Shown one piece after another: positions 1-7,363 of a stretch of DNA of 10,348 nt. Below the pieces are notes generated by a model that was given only the letters and a program-made list of their open reading frames with translations, was not told the origin of the DNA and did no database searches. The DNA comes from Pelagophyceae sp. CCMP2097. Its lineage: Eukaryota > Sar > Pelagophyceae. Both the position numbers and the translations under genes were made by a program. Every line of letters starts with the position of its first letter. Within the stretch, counting starts at the first letter, position 1. Location of the stretch: assembly GCA_026770575.1 (NCBI GenBank), contig MU657212.1, forward strand, positions 106,885 through 117,232, read 5' to 3'.

Positions 1-422
1 CCGGGGCCAGGGGACGTCGCCGGAAGAGGCAGCGCGCCAGTCGACGACCGTGGCCAAAGTTGAGCCCCGGAACCACCGCATCGACCGATTTTTTTCGGCG
101 CTTTTCGAGCGCCCACGCGCGGCGCAAGGAGCCGCGTTGCGAGATTTTGCTACCACGCGATCCCCCGTGCCCCCCCGCGGTGGAGAAGCCCTCAAACGCC
201 GCCAAAAACGGCCGACCGCCCGAGCTCGGGCGCCTAACGTCTCCTGAGACGGTTTGAATTCCCACTGAAGCCGTCGGCGAGAAAGCGAAAACTTTCAATT
301 TCACTGCATTTGTCGTGAGAAGTCGACAATTAGTCGATTATTAGTCGACGCTTTGAGATTTTTCGTCTTCGATTCGAAGTTCTGAATCCAAGGAGCGTGC
401 CGGGCCCCCGAACCCGCGCCGC
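1..422. other. Upstream non-coding region of the C2 gene
   Basis: I see no convincing gene here. Short open frames exist on both strands but lack domains and look like GC-driven chance frames. From about 250 to 380 the base composition turns clearly AT-richer than the flanking coding DNA, with runs of A and T, as expected for a promoter and 5' untranslated leader of the gene starting at 423. It also carries three AGTCGA copies at an 11-base spacing (listed separately). A minus-strand frame open from 81 to the window edge could be the start of a divergent gene, but 27 codons are too few to decide. Confidence 0.4.
321..348. promoter_or_regulatory. Triple AGTCGA motif at helical spacing
   Basis: AGTCGA occurs at 321-326, 332-337 and 343-348, so each copy starts exactly 11 bases after the previous one, about one helical turn. 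The outer copies are part of GTCGAC palindromes. The cluster lies about 75-100 bases upstream of the ATG at 423, in the AT-richer leader. That position suits a cluster of binding sites for one factor on one face of the DNA. The factor is unknown and the regulatory role is inference. Confidence 0.3.
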
Positions 423-3400
423 ATGGGGCTGTCGAGCCTGAGTGCGGGCAGACCGAAGGACTATGTCATTTACGTCAAGGTCTACGACGTCCACGGCGCC
501 GTCTCGTCGTGGATCCGGTCGCGCAGTTACCTCACCCTCCGGGCCACGGTCCGCGCCGCCGACGGCGCGGCCGTCGGCGCCGGCGCGCGGAGCGCGGCGC
601 GCGTGAAGAACCGAGTCGTCCACGGCGCCGACTTTACCAGCTGGCTCCCGGGCGACGGCGCCGCCGAATCGTCGCCGACGGCCGACTCGCCGGCCGCGGC
701 CGCCGACGCGTCGCCGGGCGCGGCCGGCGCCGACGGGCTCGACGACGACGCGGACGGCGCGGACGACGCGGACGACGCGGCGGGCGACGAGTACTCGGCC
801 GTCGACGCGGACTCGGAATACGGCACGCGGCTGCGGCTCAACGCGCGCGTCGACGAACTGGAGGGCCACGTGCTGCACCTGCGCGTGCACGAGCGCCTCG
901 CCCACGGCATCCGCTTCCACTCGCTCGGCCACGCCGAGGTTTCCCTCTCGCAGGTCAGGGAGATTCGGGGCGCCAAGTGCGTCTCGGGCGCGGCCAAGGC
1001 AGCGGCGTTTGTGCCCGGCCGCGCCGACGTCCGCACGCTCTCCATTTTCACCAAGAGCAAGCTGACGCTGAAGAACGGTTCGTGCCGCGACAACGGCACG
1101 CTCCGCGTCGCCGTCTGGATCGCGCTCGAGGAGACGAAACCGAATTGGATCTTCGACGTCGCCGTCTCCAACTGGCGCACCCTCCTCGCCGCGTGCCTTG
1201 TCGCAAACGCCGTCGGCTTGAGGTGCCTCCTGGCCTGGCGGCTCGTGGCGATCCTGCGCCTCGTCGCGCCCGTCTGCCTGCTCTGGCTCTACCTCGAGCT
1301 CCCCGGCTTTCTGGGAAAGGCCGTGACGGCGGTCCTCGCGGCGGCCATGCCCGAGCTCGGCCTCTCCCTCGGGTCGCTGAGCCTCGAGGCCCGCTTCTTC
1401 GCGCCGCGCGAGGCGCCCGGGCCCGCCGGGTCCTGCGCCTCGGAGACGGGCAAGCCTGCGGCGAGCGCGGGCGCGCGGTCGCGAGACCTCATGGTCAACG
1501 TGCGCGTCACCGACTTTGCCCTGGCCAACGACCCGGATGCGGGCTACCTCCACGAGAACTTTGTCGCAGCAAAGTCGGTGCGCCTCTCGCTCTCGTTCGA
1601 CATGTTCGACGTCGGCCTCGCGCTCTACCGCGCGGCGGGGCGGGCCTGCGCCAACTGCGCGTACCTGCACGCGCAAGAAGCCGAGGAACGCGCGCGCGCG
1701 CCCTCGGAGACGCCGCCGCGGGCGCGCGGAGACACGCCGCCGCGCCAGCGCCGCTTTAGCGTCGGCGCGCGGCACGAGCCGCTCGAATCGCGGGCGGCCG
1801 CGACGCACGCCATCCTGACCTTACGAGGCATCGACCTCGCGGCCAAGGACCACTGGATCACGGCGCCGGACTCGAGCGACCCCTTCTTGCGTTTGATGGC
1901 GCTGCCGCCGGCGTCTGCGGCGCACGAGTTCGCGCAAAAGGCGTCGACGTTCGGCTTCTTGGACCGGCGGTCGTCGGCGCACGAGACGGTTTCGGCCTGG
2001 GGCGACCGGCACCACATCTACGAGGCGGAGCTAGACGCGCACGTGGAGGTGGCTCGTACGGAAGTCGTGCCGCGGTGCCTGCAGCCGAGCTGGAACCGCG
2101 TCGTCGTCGACCTCGCGCAGCTCGAGGACAAGCTGCGGCCCACATGTACGAACCACCACCACGTCGAGGCCGGCCGCCTCCGCGCGGCGACGGTCGTCGG
2201 CGGCGACGCCTCGCCCGTTCGCGGCAGCCACGCGCTCTCGACGGTCTTCGTCTGCTACGACAAGAACCTCGACCCCTACGAGTCGACGCTCATCGGCGCG
2301 ACGGAGACGGTGGACCTGCTGCGCCTAAACGGCCGCCAGCCGCTCCACGGCGATGCCACGGCGATGGACCTCGACCTCTGCAAAAAGGGAAAATTGGGCG
2401 GCGTCTTGCGCTGCTCGGTGCAGTACGTCGCCGTGGCGCGCGACGGCGCGCCCCAGAGAGGCGCGCCCGCCGTCGCCTGGCGCGCGTTTCCGTCGGAGCA
2501 CGCGGCGCTGCGCGAGGCGCTCATGCCGCGGTTTCAGCCCACGTACCTCTGCGCTCTGCGCGTCCACGAGTGCGTCGTCGAGGGTATCGACGTCAGCTTT
2601 GACATTGCGCGCAACACGGGCGAGTTCAACGTCAACAACTTCGTCCGAAGACTTGCAGACGGCAAGGTGCGGACAAAGCTCCAAGGCGGCCGGGCCCCAA
2701 ACACGCTCACCGTCCGCCTCGTCTCGGCAAAGGCGCTGCGCTACGCCACCAAGCGTCGAGCGTTGTACGCGACGCTCACCGTCCGCGGGGCGACGGAGCG
2801 GAGCGTCTCGGCGGTGGTGGACGACGATTCGGCGCGGTGGCCGGACTTTGCCTTTCCGCCGGTGCGCGTCTGCGACGCTTCCGCCGTCATCGTCGTCCGC
2901 GTCTTCGAGAAGCAGGAGACGACGCGCTGCGTCGTGAAGAAGGCCATGTGGAAGGACACGTTGGTGGGCCAGTGGATGACCACTGTCAAGATGCTTGCCG
3001 TGGCGCCGAAAAACGTCCGCGGCGAGGACCTCGAGCCCTATACCGCGATAGACGGAAACGACGCGACGTTTGGCCTATCGGGGACGATGCAGCTCCTCGA
3101 CGCCACGTGGCGGCAGCCCGCGGGCGCCGTGGCGCTGCGCCTCTCGTGGGCGCACGACGCTGCCGGGCCGACGCACGAGATTCTGCTGGCGCAGCAGCGC
3201 CAGACAGCGCTGGAGCAGCTGCAGGCCAACTCGGCGGAGACGGCGCTCAAAGTCGGCGACGTCGAGCTGGCCCGGCAAATGCTCCGCGACTTTCCGATCC
3301 GCTTCGACTTTCGAGACTTGCGACTCACGAAGATCAACTTCCACCTCAAGGCCCTCTTCATGGGTTTCTCCGGCGAGACCGCGAGCCAGAAGCAGGCCAT

Positions 3401-3665
3401 CTGCATCGACGCCGTCGACCTGCGAGACCGCCTCGCCTGCCGCCGCGGCGAGGACGGCCTCGACCTCGCATGCCTCTCCGCGCGCCTCATGCGCAGCGCC
3501 ATCGGGCCAGTCCTCGCAGAGGTGAACTTCGCCTACTCGCTCGGGACCATCGCCTCGGGCGCGCTCGCCGGCCTCGCGTCGGCCTGGGGCGCCGCGCCCG
3601 ACGGAAAACCGGCCGACGGCCGCCCGCCCGCGCCAGACGCAGAGGCGGCGGAGAAGGAAGAATAA
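423..3665 (+). CDS. Multi-C2 membrane protein with AsmA-like segments
   Basis: A 1080-residue intronless protein, probably anchored in a membrane and possibly acting at membrane contacts. Residues 12-237 form a C2-like beta region interrupted by an Ala/Asp-rich insert (about 77-134). Residues 251-298 are strongly hydrophobic, with two short helices like a membrane hairpin. Residues 461-660 are the clearest C2 domain: a DSSDPF loop (Asp483, Asp486) and YDKNLDP near 613-617 followed by LIG, typical calcium-loop positions. Residues 760-905 are a third, degenerate C2. The stretches 354-405, 708-750 and 955-1015 alternate polar and hydrophobic residues and carry NDPDAGY and VEGIDVSF phrases that recall bacterial AsmA-type proteins; this is pattern inference. 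The tail has a Gly/Ala amphipathic segment (1038-1056) and ends acidic. The ATG at 423 is the first in frame after a stop; its -3 base is a weak C, but +4 is G. No catalytic motif is visible. Plant-type multiple-C2 transmembrane proteins are the main alternative. Confidence 0.85.
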   Translation: MGLSSLSAGRPKDYVIYVKVYDVHGAVSSWIRSRSYLTLRATVRAADGAAVGAGARSAARVKNRVVHGADFTSWLPGDGAAESSPTADSPAAAADASPGAAGADGLDDDADGADDADDAAGDEYSAVDADSEYGTRLRLNARVDELEGHVLHLRVHERLAHGIRFHSLGHAEVSLSQVREIRGAKCVSGAAKAAAFVPGRADVRTLSIFTKSKLTLKNGSCRDNGTLRVAVWIALEETKPNWIFDVAVSNWRTLLAACLVANAVGLRCLLAWRLVAILRLVAPVCLLWLYLELPGFLGKAVTAVLAAAMPELGLSLGSLSLEARFFAPREAPGPAGSCASETGKPAASAGARSRDLMVNVRVTDFALANDPDAGYLHENFVAAKSVRLSLSFDMFDVGLALYRAAGRACANCAYLHAQEAEERARAPSETPPRARGDTPPRQRRFSVGARHEPLESRAAATHAILTLRGIDLAAKDHWITAPDSSDPFLRLMALPPASAAHEFAQKASTFGFLDRRSSAHETVSAWGDRHHIYEAELDAHVEVARTEVVPRCLQPSWNRVVVDLAQLEDKLRPTCTNHHHVEAGRLRAATVVGGDASPVRGSHALSTVFVCYDKNLDPYESTLIGATETVDLLRLNGRQPLHGDATAMDLDLCKKGKLGGVLRCSVQYVAVARDGAPQRGAPAVAWRAFPSEHAALREALMPRFQPTYLCALRVHECVVEGIDVSFDIARNTGEFNVNNFVRRLADGKVRTKLQGGRAPNTLTVRLVSAKALRYATKRRALYATLTVRGATERSVSAVVDDDSARWPDFAFPPVRVCDASAVIVVRVFEKQETTRCVVKKAMWKDTLVGQWMTTVKMLAVAPKNVRGEDLEPYTAIDGNDATFGLSGTMQLLDATWRQPAGAVALRLSWAHDAAGPTHEILLAQQRQTALEQLQANSAETALKVGDVELARQMLRDFPIRFDFRDLRLTKINFHLKALFMGFSGETASQKQAICIDAVDLRDRLACRRGEDGLDLACLSARLMRSAIGPVLAEVNFAYSLGTIASGALAGLASAWGAAPDGKPADGRPPAPDAEAAEKEE
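651..827 (+). repeat. Ala/Asp/Gly low-complexity insert in first C2 region
   Basis: Inside the first C2-like region of the membrane protein, codons for Ala, Asp, Gly, Ser and Pro dominate, including repeats of the type GACGACGCGGACG near 745-785. The product is an acidic, presumably disordered loop. Slippage of short GC-rich repeats probably generated it. It separates the N-terminal strands (residues 12-50) from the rest of the domain (about 135-237). Confidence 0.5.
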
Positions 3666-4204
3666 CCGCCGGCCGCGGTCGCAGCCGCCGCCCAAGCATT
3701 AAGAGCATCCGTCGCGCCCCGGGAAAGACGAGGACCCTTTTCGGTCGTATCGCGCCCCGTGGAGCGTCGTCAGTAAATCAATCATCCCTTTTGAGCCAGC
3801 CCCACGCAGGGCGAATCTTCAGCAAGCGAATGCACCTCGGCGCCGGTGCGGCGTCGACAACGCGCACAGGGTGCAGCAATCAAAAGTGTGAGCCCGCCAT
3901 ACCAAGCGTTCGCGCGAGTCTTCCTACGCCTACGCGAGTGTGGGCTGCTTAGGCCTCTTATGGCGCGGACGCCCACCAGGACTACCAGAATGCCCCCAAA
4001 TTGCACCCAGAAAAGCCTGGTAATCCTGGGACTACCAGGTCGGAACGGACCAAAAACACCAGGAATACCAACTCGGAACGGACCAACACCAGGAAGACGC
4101 CGTGTCGAGCAAGGGACCTTCACGTTTTGTGATATTTTTTTTTAAACCGTCTGCTGTTGGACTGCGGAGCGCGGACCGGCGCGGCTCTTGGTTGGTCGGC
4201 CACG
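3666..4204. other. Repeat-rich spacer between C2 and LRR genes
   Basis: This 539-base spacer follows the TAA of the C2 gene and precedes the LRR start. Open frames of about 100 codons exist on both strands, but they have no domain, no steady GC-ending codon bias and mirror the DNA repeats, so I do not call them genes. The distal part (3973-4095) is filled with ACCAG-type motifs and a 33-base-period direct repeat (listed separately). A T-run at 4134-4142 lies about 60 bases before the LRR ATG. The stretch presumably holds the 3' end of the first transcript and the promoter of the second. Confidence 0.5.
3973..4095. repeat. ACCAG motif cluster with direct and inverted repeats
   Basis: Two direct copies beginning TCGGAACGGACCAA and ending ACACCAGGAA lie at 4040-4065 and 4073-4095, offset by 33 bases, with a 3-base length difference. 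Upstream, CCTGGTA (4016-4022) pairs with TACCAGG (4033-4039) across a 10-base loop. Further ACCAG copies sit at 3973-3988, near 4033-4039, 4057-4062 and 4087-4092. The array is 110-230 bases upstream of the LRR start codon. It could be a regulatory array or the relic of a small mobile element; nothing decides between them. Confidence 0.45.
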
Positions 4205-6351
4205 ATGGCGGCGTATTCGATGGACATTTCGAGCCGGCGGCTCTCGTCGCTGGACCTCACCGAGGCTTTGGCGCGCCTGGCGAATCTTCTGGACGGCGAG
4301 GAGGATGGTGCGGGCGCAAGCCGCGCCTCGCCGCCGCGCGCGCTCGTCCTCGCCGCCGCGGGCAACGACCTCACGCGATTCGTGCTGCCCGTCGCCGTGC
4401 CGCGCGCGTCGGCGCCGCGCGGCGGCGCGCCGGACGACGAAGACGGACGCTACGGCGACGGCGACGACGACGGCTCGTACGACGCGCCGTCGTCGGCGCC
4501 AAACCGCGGAGACCACGGGCCGTCGGCGAACGAGGCCTACGGCGCCGACGCCGAGCCGATGATGGACATGATGTTGATGGGCTGGAACGACGAGGAGCCG
4601 CCCGACGCGCGCGCGCGAAACGGCCCCGGCCAATCGAGGGCGGCGTGGCGCGAGGCCCCGGTCGTTTCCGCGCAAGGCACGCGCGTCTCGCGGCGGCCGC
4701 AGCAGCTGCAGCGCTACGCGGGCCCCGCGGCGTCGGCGCTGAGCGCCGTCGTCTACCAAGAGGCCGCAGGCGTGCCCATCGAGGACCGCATAATCGAGCT
4801 CGACCTCTCCAGGAACCGCCTCGGCCCCAGGCTCGACATGACGCCGCCGTCGTTCTCCAGGTAGGCTTCCTTTGCGCGACGAAGCACGGCGCGGTCGCCG
4901 GCCGCGTCGACGCTGCGTCGCAGGCTCCACCGCCTCCGCGACCTCGACCTGAGCTCCAACGGCCTCTCCTCCTTGATCGGCCTCGCGCAGTGCACCTCGC
5001 TCACGGCGCTGGTCCTCTGCGACAACGACCTCCGCGACGCTGACGGTGCGTGCCCAGAGTGGCGGCCGCATCGCCCGCCGAGCGCCGCGTCGGCGACGCG
5101 CACGCGGCAGGCCTCGCGCCGCTCAAGCTGCTCAAGCGGCTGGACCTGCGTTCGAACAACATTGCCGCGGCCGCGGCGCTGCGCGTGCTCTCGCTCAACG
5201 AGCGCCTCGTCGAGCTCGACCTCCGCGGCAACCCGCTGTGCTGCGTCGGCGCCGCCGCCGCCGACGGCAAGACGCTCGCCGCGGCGCGCGTCATGCTCCG
5301 GTCCATGCTGCCGCGCCTCGCGCGCCTCGGCGTCGGCGTCGACGCCGGCGCAGAGCCAAAGGCCGTCGAGGCCGTCGAGGCGCCGCAACCCATCACCGCG
5401 CGACCCGTGGCGGCGCCCAAGGGCCCCGCGCCGCCCGGCGGCCGGCACGCGCCGCGCGCCGTCGACTACGACCGCGCCGACCACGACCGCGCCGCGCCGC
5501 CGCACGCGACGCCTGCGCCCGCAGCGGCGGGCCCGGCAGACGACCTGACGCACTTTGCGCCTTCGGCGGCGGGGCAGGACACGTACGCCAACAAGCACCT
5601 CCGGCGCAACGCCGTGCGGCACACGGCCGTGGCGCGGACGACGCGCGCCGACTACGGGACGGCGATCCTCCGGTCTACGCGCGCGGCGATCGCCGCGCTC
5701 GAATTCGCCGGCGACGGCAGCGCCACCGAGCGCCGCCGCGAGGCCGCGCGCCAGGCGACGCACGAGCACCACCGCGCGTCGCTGCGGGAGGCGCGCTCGC
5801 TACAGGCGGCGGCGCACGTGAGCAAGCCGGCGGCGGCGCAGGGCACCTCCAAGGACCGGGGCTCGCCCGGCACGGAGCGCGGCTCACCCGGCAAGGAGCA
5901 CGACTCGCCCAGCACGGAGCGCGGCTCGCCAGGCGCGCATCGCGGCCCGCCCGGCGCACAACGACTCCCGCCCGGCGCCCAGCGACCCCCGCCCGGCACG
6001 CAGCGCGGCCCGGAGGCTCCGGTCAGCGCGCGCGCCCCGGAGCCGCGGCGTTACCGGCCGGTGCCGGCGTCGCCGCCGTCGGCCGAGGTCATGCTCCGCG
6101 TGCAGGCCGCCGCCGGCCGCAGCCCTTCCGGCCGCAGCGCCGCCGGCCGTGGCAGCACATTTGCGGACCGCGACTGCGAAGTCGAGGACGAACGCATCCG
6201 CGAGGCGTGGAACGAGCTCCCCTGGCGCGCGCCGCCAAACCCGCTGCCGCGCTGGATGCTCGAGCGCGAGATCGGCCAGCGCGACGCGACACACGTCTTG
6301 CGCGAGAGCGCCCACCGCAAAGCCGCGCGCGCGACGAAGTCCAGGGCGTAA
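4205..6351 (+). CDS. Leucine-rich-repeat protein, three exons
   Basis: Exons 4205-4860, 4924-5045 and 5111-6351 join to 672 residues. Intron 1 (63 bases) opens GTAGGC and closes GCAG; intron 2 (65 bases) opens GTGCGT and closes GCAG. Both joins fall inside leucine-rich repeats and restore their 22-25-residue spacing, which strongly supports them. Five repeats cover residues 196-303, each with the LxLxxN core (LDLSRN, LDLSSN, LVLCDN, LDLRSN, LDLRGN). The N-terminal 190 residues are Ala-rich, with an acidic DDED/GDDD patch and a Met-rich stretch. After the repeats come a helical Arg/Ala-rich part, a Pro/Gly heptad repeat (507-562) and a basic tail (619-672) with spaced tryptophans. The start has A at -3 and G at +4. 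Such LRR proteins usually act as protein-binding scaffolds, for example in cytoskeleton or cilia; I cannot assign a specific partner. Confidence 0.85.
5851..6018 (+). repeat. Eight 21-base units coding a Pro/Gly heptad
   Basis: Eight consecutive 21-base units encode seven-residue steps of the type TERGSPG: KDRGSPG, TERGSPG, KEHDSPS, TERGSPG, AHRGPPG, AQRLPPG, AQRPPPG, TQRGPEA. Units 2 and 4 are identical at protein level, and divergence rises toward the 3' end, where Ser-Pro becomes Pro-Pro. The peptide should be extended and disordered. The first half has serine followed by proline in each unit, a usual target for proline-directed kinases. Confidence 0.85.
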
Positions 6352-6388
6352 CGAAAGCCGCGCCACCCGTCGTCGAGGACCACTTTTT

Positions 6389-7222
6389 TTAGCCAGCTAG
6401 CTTGACCTTCTTCGAAGCGTCTCCTTCGTCGGGTGGCGAAGCCTCGGAGGTCCGTTTCCGAGACGGGGCCGAATTCCGAGACGAGGCCGAATTCCGAGGG
6501 CAGAACCAGCGGTGCTTGGGCTCAAAGCCTTTTAGAGTTGTGAACACGTGCACCTACACGTCGGCCGGGAGTCGGCCTTCCGACGCCCTTAGCAACGGCG
6601 CGCAGGGGCTCTGACCTGCGCGCAGAGCTCGCAAGTCGCCGCCGTCGGCGATTTGACCTCCCATCCGAGGCGGCTCAGGCGCAGCGTCTCGTCCTCGTCG
6701 TCCTCGACCTAGACTCCGCGTTCGAGCGCCGGGAGCGGCGGCGCCCCTGCATTTCCGGCGCACGTGGCATTTCGAGCGTCCGGCGCGCCCGATGACGTCG
6801 TCGTCGACTTCGAACGGCGAGACCACCGCGCCGCGCCAGACGCAAAGGGCCGCGTGGGCGGCCGGCGTCTGCTCGGCGCCCGGGGAATCGCTCGGCGCGG
6901 CAGCCTCGACGAGGCACTCGTCGCAGGCCAGCCGCGCGCCCGTCCCTACAAAGCGCAGACCTCGAGAGGGGCCGCGGTCTGTACGGAAGAGGCGATCGAT
7001 TGAAGTGATGGTTGCGTCCCAACGCGGTCGAGTGCAGCGCCAGCCGCGGCGCGCGTGGTCGTCGGGCGACGCCGAAACCCAAGCGCCACCCTCTGCGAAG
7101 CTGCGCAGCCGCGCCGCCGCCGCGTCGCGGCCAAAGACGGTGCGCCGAGGCGACGACGGCCGGATCGAAGCCAGTGACGCCAGCGCGTGCCGCGCCAGCT
7201 CCGCGACCGTCTCCCGCACCAT
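6389..7222 (-). CDS. NIPA/ZC3HC1/Rsm1-like C3HC zinc-finger protein
   Basis: Exons 7222-6764, 6708-6616 and 6553-6389 (minus strand) join in phase 0 to about 238 residues; the introns are 55 bases (GTGCGC..TAG) and 62 bases (GTCAGA..TAG). The match is to the C3HC/Rsm1 family: ARRGW (57-61), C100-x2-C103, then H123-x3-C127 with W129, the family order Cys-Cys-His-Cys followed by Trp. Exon 2 gives the second half, LGWEV then C179-x2-C182, and exon 3 gives FEPKHRWFCP (194-203), the counterpart of the Phe-Pro..HR..CP signature near the family C-terminus. The end, SKKVKL, is a plausible nuclear signal. Relatives are nuclear proteins: human NIPA is an F-box-type cyclin B1 factor and nuclear-basket component, and yeast Rsm1 aids mRNA export. 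A 26-residue stretch between W61 and C100 may be an unresolved 78-base intron (6946-7023). The protein is shorter than most relatives. The ATG has G at -3 and +4. Confidence 0.7.
6440..6500 (-). repeat. Direct repeat in last NIPA-like exon
   Basis: Three approximate copies of an 18-base unit containing CCGAATTCCGAG or its variant CCGTTTCCGAGACG lie side by side. On the minus strand they encode a Ser-Arg-Asn-Ser-Ala type repeat (RNSAS, RNSAP, then RKRTS) between the HRWFCP motif and the basic tail. It is a coding minisatellite in a probably disordered, serine-rich linker. Confidence 0.5.
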
Positions 7223-7363
7223 CGCACCGCGGCCGGTTTTTCAAGTACGAAAGAAATCCCGGTTTAGCGACCACGGAGAGAGCGCTCCTGCTGCGTGCAG
7301 CGCAGCGGCCCAGTGCGGGTCGGGTCGGCCGTCCCGTCGCGGCGCGCCCAGAGAACAGAAGTA
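7223..7363. promoter_or_regulatory. Spacer between HAD-like stop and NIPA-like start
   Basis: These 141 bases hold the 3' end of the HAD-like transcript and the whole upstream region of the NIPA-like gene, both on the minus strand. The part nearest the NIPA-like ATG (about 7235-7265) is AT-richer and has short A runs on the minus strand. I see no TATA box or other defined element. Confidence 0.35.

Noticed and set aside
1..81. Minus-strand frame open from an ATG at 81 to the window edge
   Set aside because: Only 27 codons without any motif; it could be a divergent gene's start, but the evidence is too thin to annotate.
84..110. T-run flanked by CGACCGA/TTTCGGCG, looking like a bacterial-type terminator
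   Set aside because: The stem is poor and the window is eukaryotic by its introns, so a Rho-independent terminator is not expected.
330..1808. 492-codon open frame on the minus strand opposite the C2 gene
   Set aside because: It is Arg/Ala/Val-rich without any motif and is exactly what the GC-ending codons of the plus-strand gene produce in antisense. The plus strand carries the recognisable domains.
2837..3952. 371-codon plus frame overlapping the end of the C2 gene
   Set aside because: It is a shifted-frame shadow of the C2 gene running on into the spacer; Arg/Pro-rich with no domain.
3782..4145. Open frames of about 100 codons on both strands in the C2/LRR spacer
   Set aside because: Their amino-acid repeats merely mirror DNA repeats, the codon bias of the neighbouring genes is missing, and no domain is seen.
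5046..6392. 448-codon plus frame overlapping LRR exon 3
   Set aside because: Shifted shadow of exon 3. The chosen frame carries the leucine-rich repeats and continues exons 1 and 2 through clean splice sites.
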